A stretch of 64,000 bases of DNA. Source: Pectobacterium araliae. Its GTDB lineage: Bacteria > Pseudomonadota > Gammaproteobacteria > Enterobacterales > Enterobacteriaceae. This document shows, in pieces, positions 1-9,517 of the stretch; the first letter of the stretch is position 1; every line of letters starts with the position of its first letter. The stretch lies in assembly GCF_037076465.1 (NCBI RefSeq), contig NZ_AP028908.1, positions 2,480,001 to 2,544,000 of the forward strand, read 5' to 3'. The notes below the pieces were generated by a model. It saw nothing but the letters and a program-made list of their open reading frames with translations, was not told where the DNA came from and did not search any database. Both the position numbers and the translations under genes were made by a program.

Positions 1-533
1 TGCCCCCTACGTCACAGCAGTTGCTGACAGAAATGCGCGAAGAGTTGAACACCGCCTACCGCCAACTGCGTGAACTGCTGACGACTTTCCGGCTGAAGCT
101 TTCGGAATCCGGCTTACTTGCCGCGCTGCGGGCATCGGTCGATGAATTCGGTAAGCGGCTAGGGTATCCCATCGAGCTGCATTACCGTCTGCCGCCACAG
201 TCGGTCTCTGCTCATCAAGGCATTCACGTTCTGCAAATTGTGCGTGAAGCCCTGAGTAATATTTATAAACACGCACAGGCCACGCAGGTCGATATCACGC
301 TACAGCTGCGGCAGGGTTATATCGAACTTAGCGTGGCGGATAACGGCATCGGCATTCCTGATGATGCCAGCCGCGCCAACCACTATGGACTGATTATCAT
401 GCGCGACCGTGCTCGGGGTTTGCACGGCGAATGCATTGTTCGACGCCGGCCGCTGGGGGGAACAGAAGTGAACGTCAGCTTCCTCTCTGAATACCGTCAC
501 CGGCTACCATTAACAGGAGAAACACATGATTAA
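1..533 (+). CDS. narX: Nitrate/nitrite sensor histidine kinase NarX (3' end only)
   Basis: Only the last ~177 codons are present; the reading frame is already open at base 3, so the gene begins before the window. The visible part is the HisKA_3-type dimerisation segment and the HATPase domain: an N-box-like [10 protein letters not shown], a G-box DNGIGIP, and the [12 protein letters not shown] stretch typical of NarX/NarQ. NarX is an inner-membrane sensor that responds to nitrate and nitrite and phosphorylates NarL. The gene overlaps narL by 8 bases, so the two are translationally coupled as in E. coli. The sensor domain, HAMP and phospho-accepting His lie outside the window, so activity cannot be judged here. 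NarQ is the only serious alternative, and the NarL partner argues against it. Confidence 0.93.
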   Translation, partial: PPTSQQLLTEMREELNTAYRQLRELLTTFRLKLSESGLLAALRASVDEFGKRLGYPIELHYRLPPQSVSAHQGIHVLQIVREALSNIYKHAQATQVDITLQLRQGYIELSVADNGIGIPDDASRANHYGLIIMRDRARGLHGECIVRRRPLGGTEVNVSFLSEYRHRLPLTGETHD

Positions 534-1176
534 CGAAGACGCCGCCACTCTACTGCTGATTGATGACCACCCCATGTTGCGCAATGGCGTTAAACAACTC
601 ATCAGTATGGACCCAGAATTACAGGTGGCTGGTGAAGCCAGTCACGGCGAACAGGGTGTCGAACTCGCGGAGCAGTTGGATCCGGATTTGATTCTGCTTG
701 ATTTGAATATGCCCGGCATGAACGGTCTGGAAACGTTAAATCGTCTGCGGGAAAAATCACTGTCCGGCCGCATTGTCGTTTTTAGCGTATCTAACCATGA
801 AGATGATGTGGTCAATGCCTTAAAAAATGGTGCCGATGGTTATTTGCTAAAAGATATGGAGCCGGAGGATTTATTAGCCGCGCTGCATCAGGCGGCATCA
901 GGGAAAATGGTGCTGAGTGAAACATTAACACCGATTCTGGCCGCCAGCCTGCGTGAAAGCCGCCACAGTAGTGACCGGGATATTCAGCAGCTCACCCCAC
1001 GCGAACGCGATATTTTGAAATTGCTGGCTCAGGGACTCTCCAATAAAGTGATTGCCCGTAAACTCACCATTACCGAAAGTACCGTTAAAGTTCACGTCAA
1101 ACACCTGTTGAAGAAAATGAAGCTAAAATCGCGCGTTGAAGCGGCCGTCTGGGTATTGCAAGAAAAAGTCATTTAA
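526..1176 (+). CDS. narL: Nitrate/nitrite response regulator NarL
   Basis: 216 aa, the usual NarL length. An N-terminal receiver domain carries the acidic pocket (IDDH near residues 12-15), phospho-acceptor D59 in LLDLNMPG, and the conserved K in [12 protein letters not shown]-terminal LuxR-type helix-turn-helix follows ([22 protein letters not shown], then [14 protein letters not shown]). NarL-P controls anaerobic respiratory genes in response to nitrate. The start lies inside the end of narX, preceded by AGGAG at 513-517. The narK and narGHJI neighbours are not visible on this side; the gene is followed by a 260-base gap and an unrelated acyltransferase. A GGCGC/GCGCC hairpin at 1219-1232 lies downstream but has no T-run. 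Confidence 0.96.
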   Translation: MINEDAATLLLIDDHPMLRNGVKQLISMDPELQVAGEASHGEQGVELAEQLDPDLILLDLNMPGMNGLETLNRLREKSLSGRIVVFSVSNHEDDVVNALKNGADGYLLKDMEPEDLLAALHQAASGKMVLSETLTPILAASLRESRHSSDRDIQQLTPRERDILKLLAQGLSNKVIARKLTITESTVKVHVKHLLKKMKLKSRVEAAVWVLQEKVI

Positions 1177-1436
1177 TCAAAGCGTAAAATCGGCAGTGAT
1201 GATCAGCGGTAAGGATAAGGCGCTCAGGCGCCCCTCCCATCGATATCATCCTCGAGCGAACGAGGGTGCAGCAGAAGTTGATGGAAATACCACCGCCATC
1301 TCACTAAGTTAAACAATTGTTAAACGACACCATCATTTATAGCTATTATCCTAATTAATATGACGTTACTCTCGTCTAAACTAGTTCGTAATCGCATTTT
1401 TCGGCTTTTACACCGAGTTTAACGTTGAGGAACAAT

Positions 1437-2711
1437 ATGAAGAAGGTCAGTAAGGAGCGATTTATCGGCCTGGAATGGTTACGATTTTTGCTCGGCTGCT
1501 ATGTGATGATTTATCACACGGTTCACATTTATCCCCAGCGTGAACGTATTCCGTTCTTGAGCGAACTCACCAGTATGGGATTCTTCGCCACCAGCACGTT
1601 CTTTGTCCTGTCTGGCTTTTTGTTAGCGCATGTCTACATTAAGGACGGACGTCTACGTGAGCCTGTTCGCCAGTTCTGGGCTAAACGCTTCTTTAATATT
1701 TACCCTATCCATATCATTGCCCTGCTGTCTTCTATTGCCGTCGTCACGCTCATGCAGTGGCTGGCAGTGCCGCCAGAAGGACAAGTCGCCAGTGCGCGTT
1801 TCGTCATTTATGATACCAACGACCCCGCAGCCGACCCCGAAACGCTGCGCCATTACATGACAAATGCACAACTGGCATTCAACGGGTTATTGCAGGTACT
1901 GATGTTGCAGGCATGGAATCCTTACTTCCTCACCTTCAATGCCCCGTTATGGTCGCTTTCTACGCTGTTCTTTTTCTATCTGGCCTTTCCGCTGCTGGCT
2001 CCGCGTCTGTTGAACAGCCGTCATCCGTGGCTGTGGATGGGCATCGTCTGCTTGCTGTATCTGTTACCGCCGATTTGGGTGATCTGGCAGCAACAGTTCG
2101 GCATGCCGTACACCGGGCTGTTGCAACGTGGGCCGATCTTCCGTTTGCCGGAATTTTTGGCCGGGATTTTAGGCTATGCGCTGTTCCGTCATTATCGCCA
2201 GAAAGATCGCTCACCGTTAAGCAAGGGCCAACGTCACAGCGTTGCCCTGTTTATCGGTATAAATTTCCTCGTCGCGACCTGGCTATTCACGAAAGGTGAC
2301 GCTTATTGGTATTTTCTGCTGCACAACGGTTTGCTGTTGCCCGCTCAGGTCGGTTTAGTGTGCCTCAGCGCATTGGCGCGTGAGCCTAACAGCGAGTGGC
2401 TGCGGCATTGGTCACCGCGACTGGGGGCGGCATCACTCTCCATCTTTGCGCTACATGTTCCGCTCTTCAATCTTTTCCGCACGTTGGAACAGCTGATACG
2501 CGGTAATCCGATGGCCTGTTTCAGCGATTGGGATCAGTGTATTGCCGCTGCCGGCCAAGTACAGCTGTCCATGACGGGCTATATCATTTTCCTGATCAGC
2601 ACCGTGACGCTATGTGTTCTGTTCCAGGAACGAATCGTGTTCCGCGTAAGAACGTTCCTGACCTCACGTTTCCTTAGCAGTAAAACATCCCGCACGCAGC
2701 GTACCGCGTAG
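1437..2711 (+). CDS. Membrane acyltransferase, OafA/YrhL (acyltransferase 3) family
   Basis: 424 aa from the ATG at 1437, chosen over an upstream TTG because GAGG at 1427-1430 is correctly spaced for it. The protein is polytopic, with about ten hydrophobic segments. It opens with the family signature: LEWLRFLLGCYVMIYH near the N-terminus (the H is the conserved catalytic-type residue of acyltransferase-3 proteins), then FFVLSGFLLAH. Members transfer acetyl or other acyl groups to surface polysaccharide, lipid A sugars or antibiotics; the substrate here cannot be read from sequence. It stands alone: narL is 260 bases upstream, and a strong hairpin (2729-2760) follows. No glycosyltransferase or O-antigen gene is nearby, so a role in O-antigen or exopolysaccharide decoration is only a guess. 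Confidence 0.85.
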   Translation: MKKVSKERFIGLEWLRFLLGCYVMIYHTVHIYPQRERIPFLSELTSMGFFATSTFFVLSGFLLAHVYIKDGRLREPVRQFWAKRFFNIYPIHIIALLSSIAVVTLMQWLAVPPEGQVASARFVIYDTNDPAADPETLRHYMTNAQLAFNGLLQVLMLQAWNPYFLTFNAPLWSLSTLFFFYLAFPLLAPRLLNSRHPWLWMGIVCLLYLLPPIWVIWQQQFGMPYTGLLQRGPIFRLPEFLAGILGYALFRHYRQKDRSPLSKGQRHSVALFIGINFLVATWLFTKGDAYWYFLLHNGLLLPAQVGLVCLSALAREPNSEWLRHWSPRLGAASLSIFALHVPLFNLFRTLEQLIRGNPMACFSDWDQCIAAAGQVQLSMTGYIIFLISTVTLCVLFQERIVFRVRTFLTSRFLSSKTSRTQRTA

Positions 2712-2728
2712 CACGATCATCGCACACG

Positions 2729-2760
2729 ATCTCTGGCCTGAAATACGCGGGGCCAGAGAT
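2729..2760 (+). terminator. Hairpin after the acyltransferase gene
   Basis: Perfect 10-bp inverted repeat (ATCTCTGGCC at 2729-2738, GGCCAGAGAT at 2751-2760) with a 12-base loop, starting 17 bases after the stop codon. No long T-run follows, so it may be a weak or RNA-stabilising terminator. The rest of the gap to 3009 is AT-rich and presumably holds the promoter of the next gene. Confidence 0.6.
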
Positions 2761-3009
2761 TTACCGCCCCACATCAACGTTCTCCGCTACTGCTAAAAAC
2801 GTGACAGACATCGCGTTATAGCGGTTAATCATCAATAGCAACTTTTATAACTATTTACATTCTAATCAATTATCGTTTTCGGGTAGAGCATCACTCTAAT
2901 TCCTGTTAATGTTTGCCGTTCCGGGCTAAACCGGTTCGTTATCAACGGCTGCACGTCTTTGTCTCTGACGGGCGTCTCACTACATGTCACCACGGTTTAT
3001 TTGGCAATA

Positions 3010-4050
3010 ATGACACTATCCAAACACGCAATCTCTTCCCTCAGCTTGGTCATCGCCCTCTCCGCAGGCATTACGCAAAGCCGCGCTGACACCATTTGGC
3101 TGAACAATGGCGACAAAGTCACCGGGAAAATCACGCTGCTTGACGGCGGCAAACTCTTTGTCAACACCGACTATGCTGGCTCCATCTCTGTAGCCTGGGA
3201 TCAGGTGAAAACCTTTGAAAGCGATCACGGCCTAGTGATTCAGGGTGAACGCTACGAGAAAGGCGTACTGTACCCAGCGGTGAAAGCCGGAGAAAACCGC
3301 GCCATCGTCGCGAGCCCGTCGCTGGCTAACGAAGCAACAGGTCCGCAAACCTTGCCACTTTCCGAGATCACGTCCATCGTGGCGCAGAAGCCACTGGTGA
3401 CCGATTTCGCCTGGAAAGGCAACATCGATGCTGGCATGTCACACAAGAAAAGTTCGACAGAAACCGATAATTACGATGTGGCGCTGAACACGAAAGCGCG
3501 TCACGATACGTGGCGACACAACCTTGATGCCAGCTACCATTTGGCAAAAGAGGATAAAGTCGAGAGCACCAAGAATGCGGCTGGCGAATATGCGCTGGAT
3601 AAATTCGTGGATGAAAATTGGTTCTGGCAGGGTCGTTACCAGTACAAACGTGACTGGATTGAAAGCATTAAAATCAACCGCTCTTTCGGTCTCGGTCCTG
3701 GTTATCAGTTCTGGGATAACGACTTAGGCGCGTTCTCACTGACGTCGCTGGTCAACTCCCAAACCTTTGTGTACCGCGATCAGGGCGATGATAATTTCTA
3801 CTCTGGCGCGATAAAGTGGGCATACAACCGCTATGTGTTCAGCAAAACCGTTGAAGCCTTCACCAACGGTGAATTGGGACGTTCATTTGATGGCACGGCA
3901 CCCATCTATCTGAAAGCGGATGCGGGCCTGCGCTTCAAGCTGACCGACTGGTCTTCTATGACCATGAAAGTGTCACGTACCCGTATCGAAAGTAATCAGG
4001 GAAATGTTGACGACACGCTGTACACCATGGGTGTTGGCGTCGGCTGGTAA
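3010..4050 (+). CDS. DUF481 (YdiY-like) outer-membrane protein with an extra N-terminal domain
   Basis: 346 aa from the ATG at 3010; this start places a signal peptide (Lys, hydrophobic stretch, cleavage near SRA-DT) at the N-terminus, whereas an earlier in-frame ATG at 2959 does not. The mature protein begins with about 110 residues containing DTIWLNNGDKVTGKI and a repeat-like 'L...G...V..D.I' pattern. A C-terminal half follows with alternating polar/aromatic strands ending in YTMGVGVGW, the DUF481 beta-barrel-like region. E. coli YdiY is about 250 aa and lacks the N-terminal module. The family is predicted to be outer-membrane; its function is unknown. The gene is monocistronic and convergent with chaC across an 11-bp inverted repeat. 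Confidence 0.75.
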   Translation: MTLSKHAISSLSLVIALSAGITQSRADTIWLNNGDKVTGKITLLDGGKLFVNTDYAGSISVAWDQVKTFESDHGLVIQGERYEKGVLYPAVKAGENRAIVASPSLANEATGPQTLPLSEITSIVAQKPLVTDFAWKGNIDAGMSHKKSSTETDNYDVALNTKARHDTWRHNLDASYHLAKEDKVESTKNAAGEYALDKFVDENWFWQGRYQYKRDWIESIKINRSFGLGPGYQFWDNDLGAFSLTSLVNSQTFVYRDQGDDNFYSGAIKWAYNRYVFSKTVEAFTNGELGRSFDGTAPIYLKADAGLRFKLTDWSSMTMKVSRTRIESNQGNVDDTLYTMGVGVGW

Positions 4051-4070
4051 TACGGTCACTTCCACATCAT

Positions 4071-4106
4071 TTCACGGTGAATGGTGATATCGTCGTTCAC
4101 CGTGAA
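4071..4106. terminator. Bidirectional hairpin between the DUF481 gene and chaC
   Basis: Perfect 11-bp inverted repeat, TTCACGGTGAA (4071-4081) and TTCACCGTGAA (4096-4106), with a 14-base loop. It fills the gap between the two convergent stop codons (4050 and 4126). It has no T-run, but its place between convergent genes fits a shared terminator. Confidence 0.6.
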
Positions 4107-4125
4107 TCTCTCCACTTATTTACCG

Positions 4126-4812
4126 CTACTGACCATTCCCCGCTGACTCAGCACTCGATTGTTGTAGAATACGCACCCGCTGCGCCAATTCGCTCACGCG
4201 TTCATCTTCTGTTCCATGATTCTTCAGTTCTTGCTCAAGCGCAAAGAGATATTGCGCATTGGTGCCGAGTGGACCGCTAGCGCACGCAATCAGCGGTGCG
4301 ACGCTCTGAATGCAGGTATCATTTTCGTTCAGAGGATGCTCCGGTTCGGAAACAAACACCAGCGCCGTCAGCGGTGCGCCGTTTTTGCGCTGTAATTCGC
4401 ACCAGAGCGGACGATAGCAGCCCGTCAGCATTTCTCGCTTCCAGAGCAGTTCCAAATCTTCACGTAATGATGTTTCCGTCAGGCGGAAAGCCAACCCCGT
4501 CGTTTGGCCGCCGGGTTGCAACGCCAGCATCCGCCCTGGCTGTGTTGACGTGCCACGACCAATAGTGAGGCGCAGGCAAAAAGCACGCTGCCACCCCGCC
4601 AACGTTGCCAGACAGATTTCTTCAGCGTCAAAAATCGGGTTCCACATCAGTGAACCGTAGCCAAAGACCCAGACAGGACAGCTATTTGGTCGTAGCGCCA
4701 GCGTCCTATCCAGCGAATCAGCCCGCTGTTGCGGCGTGAGCAGTAAGGTTTCTTCAATACATCCAAAAGACGTTCTACAATCTGCTTTTTGCAAAAAATC
4801 GCGTGTTAACAC
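4126..4812 (-). CDS. chaC: Glutathione-specific gamma-glutamylcyclotransferase ChaC
   Basis: 228 aa, close to E. coli ChaC. The substrate-binding loop VFGYGSLMWNP is present, as are WQRAFCLRLT, GTSTQPGRMLAL and the late PLGTNAQYLFALEQEL block. ChaC proteins cleave glutathione to 5-oxoproline and Cys-Gly in the cytoplasm. In E. coli the order is chaA / chaB-chaC. Here chaB is absent and chaC is separated from chaA by a siderophore-reductase gene on the other strand. The start at 4812 aligns with the E. coli N-terminus (M-x-TRDFL). Confidence 0.95.
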   Translation of the reverse strand: MLTRDFLQKADCRTSFGCIEETLLLTPQQRADSLDRTLALRPNSCPVWVFGYGSLMWNPIFDAEEICLATLAGWQRAFCLRLTIGRGTSTQPGRMLALQPGGQTTGLAFRLTETSLREDLELLWKREMLTGCYRPLWCELQRKNGAPLTALVFVSEPEHPLNENDTCIQSVAPLIACASGPLGTNAQYLFALEQELKNHGTEDERVSELAQRVRILQQSSAESAGNGQ

Positions 4813-5245
4813 TACTTACCACCCCCAGCCCTACTCTTTTTCTGCTCGTCAGATCGGCTCTCGCCCTGCGTTTAAAAACCTAACTGCTTTATCTGTTTAA
4901 TTTTACAACACTATAGAACCTGAGGTTATTCATTTATGGCTTTGCGATCAAGCTTGATGCGGGTCACAAAACCGGAAAAAGTTCGTGATAATGTTTCATT
5001 CACACATCATGCAGCTTTTATATATACCAACTTAATCGGTAATACGACGTCAGACTTGACGTCTTGCTGATATAAACGCCATTTTTGTGACAAAAGCGGT
5101 CTACTTTATGCTTTTTGCGTAATGTAAAAGCCCCAACAACGTATTTATTTCGATAAAAACAACAACGAAGGGACGAAATGATAATAATTATCATCTCGTG
5201 TTACTATTATCCCTACACTGGAATTGACTACCACGGAGACACTGA
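4813..5245. other. Divergent intergenic region, chaC / siderophore reductase
   Basis: 433 bases without a credible gene, AT-rich, and holding the promoters of two divergent genes. It contains a perfect Fur-box core (5179-5193) near the reductase gene and a small inverted repeat, GACGTCA...TGACGTC, around 5046-5063, of unknown meaning. Confidence 0.6.
5179..5193. promoter_or_regulatory. Fur box upstream of the siderophore-interacting reductase
   Basis: TGATAAT-A-ATTATCA is an exact match to the 7-1-7 inverted repeat that describes Fur sites. It lies 52 bases before the start codon at 5246, where it could block RNA polymerase. This predicts repression by Fe(II)-Fur and induction under iron starvation. 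Confidence 0.88.
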
Positions 5246-6049
5246 ATGGCAACGCCGCGTCAGCCTGTTTTAGTTCAGGTGAAACAAATTCACGATATTT
5301 CCCCTCATTTACGCTGTATTACATTCCATCATGACGCGTTGCGCGATTATCCAACCGAGCGATATGGCGCGCATATCAAACTGTTTCTGCCTCAGGATGG
5401 GCAGCAAAAACCGGCTTTGCCTGTCATCGGTGAACGCGGCCCGCTCTGGCCAGAAGGCGAAGCCCGCCCCATCGTTCGAACCTATAGCGTCCGGGCGTTG
5501 CGCCCAGAGGATGCAGAGCTGGATATCGTTTTCGCCCTGCATGAACACGTTGGCCCTGCCGTCAACTTTGCTCGTCAGGCCAAGCCCGGCAACTGGGTAG
5601 GTATTTCGCAACCCGGCAGCCCACTCCCGATGCTGCCTCCCGCCTCTGCATATTATCTGGCAGCTGACCCATCCTCACTCCCCGCGCTCATGGCGCTGTT
5701 GGAGAACCTGCCCGATGACGCTCAGGGACATGCCGTGATCCGTGTCGACAGCGAAGCAGATAAACTCGATATAGCGAAACCATCACAGCTTCAACTGCAT
5801 TGGGTCATCGGTGGGACAGCAATGACCGACGCGCTGTTGCAGCATTTTCAGGCACTCCCAGTAGCTGATAATGCATTTTACTGGTTAGCCGGTGAGGATC
5901 GTATCGTGGTTCAGCTTCGTCGCTATGTGCGTCGCGAACGCGGGGGGGAAAGAAATCAGATGTATGCAGTACCTTATTGGCGAGAAGGGTTAAATGAAGA
6001 GGATTATCATCATAAACGTCACGATATCATGGATAACCCTGACGAATAA
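5246..6049 (+). CDS. Siderophore-interacting protein / ferric-siderophore reductase (ViuB/YqjH-like)
   Basis: 267 aa. The N-terminal FAD-binding beta-barrel shows the R-T-Y-S-V-R motif near residue 75, which binds the flavin isoalloxazine. A SIP-type C-terminal NAD(P)H domain follows, with YWLAGEDRIVVQLRRYVRRERG, then the family tail with a conserved tryptophan and 'NEEDYHHKRHDIMD'. These cytoplasmic enzymes release iron from ferric siderophores by reduction. A perfect Fur box sits just upstream, which supports an iron-starvation role. No siderophore synthesis or TonB receptor gene is adjacent, so the substrate is unknown. A hairpin with a T-run follows the gene. Confidence 0.9.
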   Translation: MATPRQPVLVQVKQIHDISPHLRCITFHHDALRDYPTERYGAHIKLFLPQDGQQKPALPVIGERGPLWPEGEARPIVRTYSVRALRPEDAELDIVFALHEHVGPAVNFARQAKPGNWVGISQPGSPLPMLPPASAYYLAADPSSLPALMALLENLPDDAQGHAVIRVDSEADKLDIAKPSQLQLHWVIGGTAMTDALLQHFQALPVADNAFYWLAGEDRIVVQLRRYVRRERGGERNQMYAVPYWREGLNEEDYHHKRHDIMDNPDE

Positions 6050-6081
6050 CCGTAAAAAATACATTTGATATTATAATCATA

Positions 6082-6109
6082 GGGAGAAGATAGGCAGATT
6101 CTCCCTTTT
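6082..6109 (+). terminator. Rho-independent terminator of the siderophore reductase gene
   Basis: GGGAGAA (6082-6088) pairs with TTCTCCC (6099-6105) across a 10-base loop, followed directly by TTTT, about 30 bases after the stop codon. It is a good intrinsic terminator for the upstream gene. Confidence 0.8.
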
Positions 6110-6376
6110 CATTTAAATTTACGCTCAAAGCGTAAAAATCCGTAAACTCCCCCGTACCAATACAACAATCTGTTATCATATTGTTCGTTTTATTACGTTA
6201 TAACTACTTTTTAGTCACCTTTTGCGATTTATTATTGTGTTACGGCCATGAATAACTGGCTTATGCGCTTAATAAATTGCTTTATGCCCCGAGTCATGCG
6301 AGTTATCCGTGCCTAGCTTGAAGTATGACAGGGATATTTTGCCGCATCATTCCTCTGGATAAGGAGAACACCCACA
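6110..6376. other. AT-rich region upstream of chaA
   Basis: No coding potential. It is AT-rich, with the chaA ribosome site AAGGAGA at 6361-6367. Bases 6314-6337 match one end of the repeat element seen at 27112-27312, so a decayed copy may have been here. Confidence 0.45.
6314..6337 (+). repeat. Remnant end of the dispersed intergenic repeat
   Basis: About 24 bases (AGCTTGAAGTATGACAGGGA and flanks) nearly identical to the right end of the element at 27112-27312 and to the right end at 57286-57310. No matching left end is obvious here, so I read it as a remnant or chance retention. Confidence 0.5.
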
Positions 6377-7471
6377 ATGAAGTCTCATGCTGAGGTGGCC
6401 AAAACTCGCCATCATGAATACTCACTCATTTTTCCTGTTATTGCGTTGGCCGTACTCTACATGTGGGGCAGTTCACAAAATTTTGTCACTATTCTTGGTA
6501 TCAATGCCGTCGCGTTAGCCGGTATTCTTTTCAGTGCATTTAGCGTAGTACGCCATGCTGACGTGCTCGCACATCGCTTGGGTGAACCTTACGGTTCATT
6601 GATTCTCAGCCTGTCCGTCGTGATTCTTGAAGTCAGCCTAATTTCGGCGCTGATGGCCACGGGCGACGCGGGTCCGGACCTGATGCGAGATACACTCTAT
6701 TCCATCATCGTGATCGTCACTGGCGGCCTGGTGGGCTTTGCCCTCTTGCTCGGTGGCCGTAAATTCGCCACACAGTATGTCAACCTCAGTGGCATCAAAC
6801 AGTATCTAATGGCGATATTCCCCTTGGCGGTGATTGTGCTGGTTTTCCCCAGCGCCTTACCCAACGGTAACTTCAGCGTAGCGCAATCGCTGATTATTGC
6901 TGCCATTTCTGCGGCGATGTACGGCGTTTTTCTGTTGATTCAAACGCGTACGCACCAAAGTCTGTTTGTCTATGAACATGAAGACGAAGGCGACGATCCA
7001 CATCACGGTAAACCGTCCGCACACAGTTCGCTGTGGCACACCGGCTGGCTTCTGGTCCATCTGATTGCCGTTATTGCCGTGACCAAGACTAATTCAATGC
7101 CGCTGGAAACGCTGCTGACCGACATGAACGCACCGACACAGTTTACGGGTTTTCTGGTCGCACTATTAATTCTCTCACCTGAAGGGCTGGGAGCTATCCG
7201 TGCTGTCCTGAAAAATCAGGTACAGCGCGCCATGAACCTGTTCTTTGGTTCCGTATTGGCGACGATCTCACTGACAGTGCCTACCGTCACGATCATCGCG
7301 ATGATAACGGGTCGCACGCTGAACTTCGGCCTGGATATACCGCATATCGTCGTGATGCTGTCTGTGTTGGTGCTGTGCCACATTACGTTCTCCACAGGGA
7401 GAACGAACGTATTGAGCGGCAGTGCGCATTTAGCACTCTTTGCCGCCTATCTGATCACCATCACGCTATAA
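6377..7471 (+). CDS. chaA: Ca2+(Na+,K+)/H+ antiporter ChaA
   Basis: 364 aa, the E. coli ChaA length (366). It is an integral membrane protein of the Ca2+/cation antiporter (CaCA) superfamily. Two homologous halves each carry an acidic family motif: one around RLGEPYGSLILSLSVVILEVSLI, the other around LVALLILSPEGLGAIRAV. Between them lies an acidic/His-rich cytoplasmic loop (YEHEDEGDDPHHG, near residue 200) typical of ChaA. The protein exports Na+, K+ or Ca2+ in exchange for protons, mainly at alkaline pH. The start is supported by AAGGAGA ten bases upstream. It forms a single-gene unit followed by a hairpin. Confidence 0.95.
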   Translation: MKSHAEVAKTRHHEYSLIFPVIALAVLYMWGSSQNFVTILGINAVALAGILFSAFSVVRHADVLAHRLGEPYGSLILSLSVVILEVSLISALMATGDAGPDLMRDTLYSIIVIVTGGLVGFALLLGGRKFATQYVNLSGIKQYLMAIFPLAVIVLVFPSALPNGNFSVAQSLIIAAISAAMYGVFLLIQTRTHQSLFVYEHEDEGDDPHHGKPSAHSSLWHTGWLLVHLIAVIAVTKTNSMPLETLLTDMNAPTQFTGFLVALLILSPEGLGAIRAVLKNQVQRAMNLFFGSVLATISLTVPTVTIIAMITGRTLNFGLDIPHIVVMLSVLVLCHITFSTGRTNVLSGSAHLALFAAYLITITL

Positions 7472-7480
7472 CCTCTCAGT

Positions 7481-7502
7481 TGACGCGGTTTTCGCCGCGT
7501 CA
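7481..7502 (+). terminator. Hairpin downstream of chaA
   Basis: TGACGCGG (7481-7488) pairs perfectly with CCGCGTCA (7495-7502) over a 6-base loop, ten bases after the chaA stop. There is no T-run, so termination may be inefficient. Confidence 0.6.
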
Positions 7503-7634
7503 GCCTCACCAAACTGCACTTATCTTGATGTATCTCTGGATCTTCTGAGCGTCTCCAGCGTATCGTAAGGCTGTCGTCGACGGACCGGCAGGCCCGCCAT
7601 GTTGATTTACTTCCTTACTTTGGTTTCTGCTTAG

Positions 7635-9338
7635 ATGAAAACGCACGGAATTAACGGCGTCAGGCCGTTCAGCGCGCTGATTGACGCGTGCTGGCGCGAA
7701 AAATATACGCTACAACGTTTTATCCACGACATTATCGCTGGCGTTACCGTCGGCATCATCGCCATTCCGTTGGCGATGGCGCTGGCGATTGCCAGCGGCG
7801 TTCCCCCGCAGTACGGGTTATATACCTCGGCGATTGCCGGGATCGTCATTGCGGTCAGCGGCGGTTCACGCTACAGCGTATCGGGCCCGACAGCCGCTTT
7901 TGTCGTCATTCTCTATCCGGTGTCACAGCAGTTTGGATTATCCGGCCTACTGGTCGCCACCTTGCTTTCCGGCGTATTTCTACTGCTGATGGGGCTCTGC
8001 CGCTTCGGCCGACTGATTGAATATATTCCGCTCTCCGTAACGCTGGGGTTTACCTCAGGGATCGCCATCACCATCGGTACGATGCAAATCAAGGATTTCT
8101 TCGGCTTGCAGATGGCCGTAGTCCCCGAGCATTACGTCGAAAAAGTATCGGCACTCGCGCAATCACTGCCAACCTTCCATCTTGCCGATACGTTGATCGG
8201 CGCAACAACGCTGTTGGTTCTTATTGTGTGGCCCAGACTCGGTATCCGCTTACCCGGTCACTTGCCTGCACTGCTGGCAGGCGTCGCGGTGATGGGAATC
8301 ATGTCGCTACTGGGTGAAAATGTGGCCACCATTGGTTCCCGCTTTAGCTACATGCTGGCGGATGGTTCGCAAGGGCAAGGTATTCCGCCCATTCTGCCGC
8401 AACTCATTTTACCGTGGGACATCCCGTCGCCGGATGGAAAGACGATGACGCTGGATTGGCAGAGCATTTCCGCTCTGCTGCCTGCCGCATTCTCGATGGC
8501 GATGCTGGGGGCAATTGAGTCACTGCTGTGCGCCGTCGTGTTGGACGGGATGACGGGCAAAAAACACAATTCTAATGCAGAGCTGGTGGGACAGGGTTTC
8601 GGTAATATCATTGCGCCATTCTTTGGCGGGATCACGGCGACCGCCGCGATTGCACGCTCTGCTGCCAACGTGCGTGCGGGGGCAAACTCGCCAATTTCCG
8701 CCGTGATCCACGCGCTGTTAGTGTTGTTGGCATTATTGATACTCGCGCCGTGGTTGTCTTATCTGCCGTTAGCCGCGATGGCATCACTATTGCTGATCGT
8801 CGCCTGGAATATGAGCGAAGCGCACAAGGTGGTGGATTTGCTACGTCACGGGCCAAAAGACGACATTATCGTGATGCTGCTCTGTATGTCGTTGACTGTG
8901 TTATTCGATATGGTGATCGCGATTACCGTCGGCATTGTGCTGGCATCGTTGCTCTTCATGCGACGCATCGCACAAATGACCCGACTGAGCGAATTGCCGG
9001 ACACAAAAATACCCGATCATCTGGTGTTGCGCGTTAACGGTCCGTTGTTTTTCGCCGCAGCAGAACGTATCTTCAACGAGTTAACCTTGCGCAGCGAAGG
9101 CTATCAAAATATCATTTTGCAGTGGGATGCAGTGCCAGTGCTGGATGCTGGCGGGCTCAATGCGTTCCTGCGCTTTAGCGAAATGCTGCCCGAAGGCAAG
9201 CAACTTATCGTCACCGACATTCCCTTCCAGCCGCTAAAAACGCTGGCGCGGGCAAAAGTCCACCCGATTGAGGGACGACTGAGCTTCTACGGTTCATTGG
9301 CGCAGGCCATTGAGGCGACGACGCCCCCTTCTGCGTAG
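7635..9338 (+). CDS. dauA: SulP-family C4-dicarboxylate transporter DauA (YchM)
   Basis: 567 aa. The membrane domain (about residues 1-440) is almost wholly hydrophobic and holds the SulP signature around residues 35-80: [47 protein letters not shown] cytoplasmic STAS domain (about 455-560) carries the '[12 protein letters not shown]' loop. Similarity to E. coli DauA runs over the whole length. DauA takes up succinate and other C4-dicarboxylates aerobically and at acid pH. I see no strong ribosome site before the ATG at 7635. The gene is monocistronic and followed by a terminator-like hairpin at 9366-9398. Confidence 0.93.
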   Translation: MKTHGINGVRPFSALIDACWREKYTLQRFIHDIIAGVTVGIIAIPLAMALAIASGVPPQYGLYTSAIAGIVIAVSGGSRYSVSGPTAAFVVILYPVSQQFGLSGLLVATLLSGVFLLLMGLCRFGRLIEYIPLSVTLGFTSGIAITIGTMQIKDFFGLQMAVVPEHYVEKVSALAQSLPTFHLADTLIGATTLLVLIVWPRLGIRLPGHLPALLAGVAVMGIMSLLGENVATIGSRFSYMLADGSQGQGIPPILPQLILPWDIPSPDGKTMTLDWQSISALLPAAFSMAMLGAIESLLCAVVLDGMTGKKHNSNAELVGQGFGNIIAPFFGGITATAAIARSAANVRAGANSPISAVIHALLVLLALLILAPWLSYLPLAAMASLLLIVAWNMSEAHKVVDLLRHGPKDDIIVMLLCMSLTVLFDMVIAITVGIVLASLLFMRRIAQMTRLSELPDTKIPDHLVLRVNGPLFFAAAERIFNELTLRSEGYQNIILQWDAVPVLDAGGLNAFLRFSEMLPEGKQLIVTDIPFQPLKTLARAKVHPIEGRLSFYGSLAQAIEATTPPSA

Positions 9339-9365
9339 CAGAGAGGCCACGGGATATGTGGGTTC

Positions 9366-9398
9366 AGGGGATGTTTCCATCGTCCCCTTCTCTTTTTC
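9366..9398 (+). terminator. Terminator-like hairpin after dauA
   Basis: AGGGGA (9366-9371) pairs with TCCCCT (9383-9388), followed by TCTCTTTTT. It lies 27 bases past the dauA stop codon. Confidence 0.65.
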
Positions 9399-9517
9399 GC
9401 CAATGATTTGCTACGCTCACCCTTGCCGGGTATAAAACCATACTCGGCAAGGTCGTTAATTCAGGTATATTGTCACGGTTCGCCCCCCTTTAACTAGCGT
9501 GTTGAGGAGACCTCATC

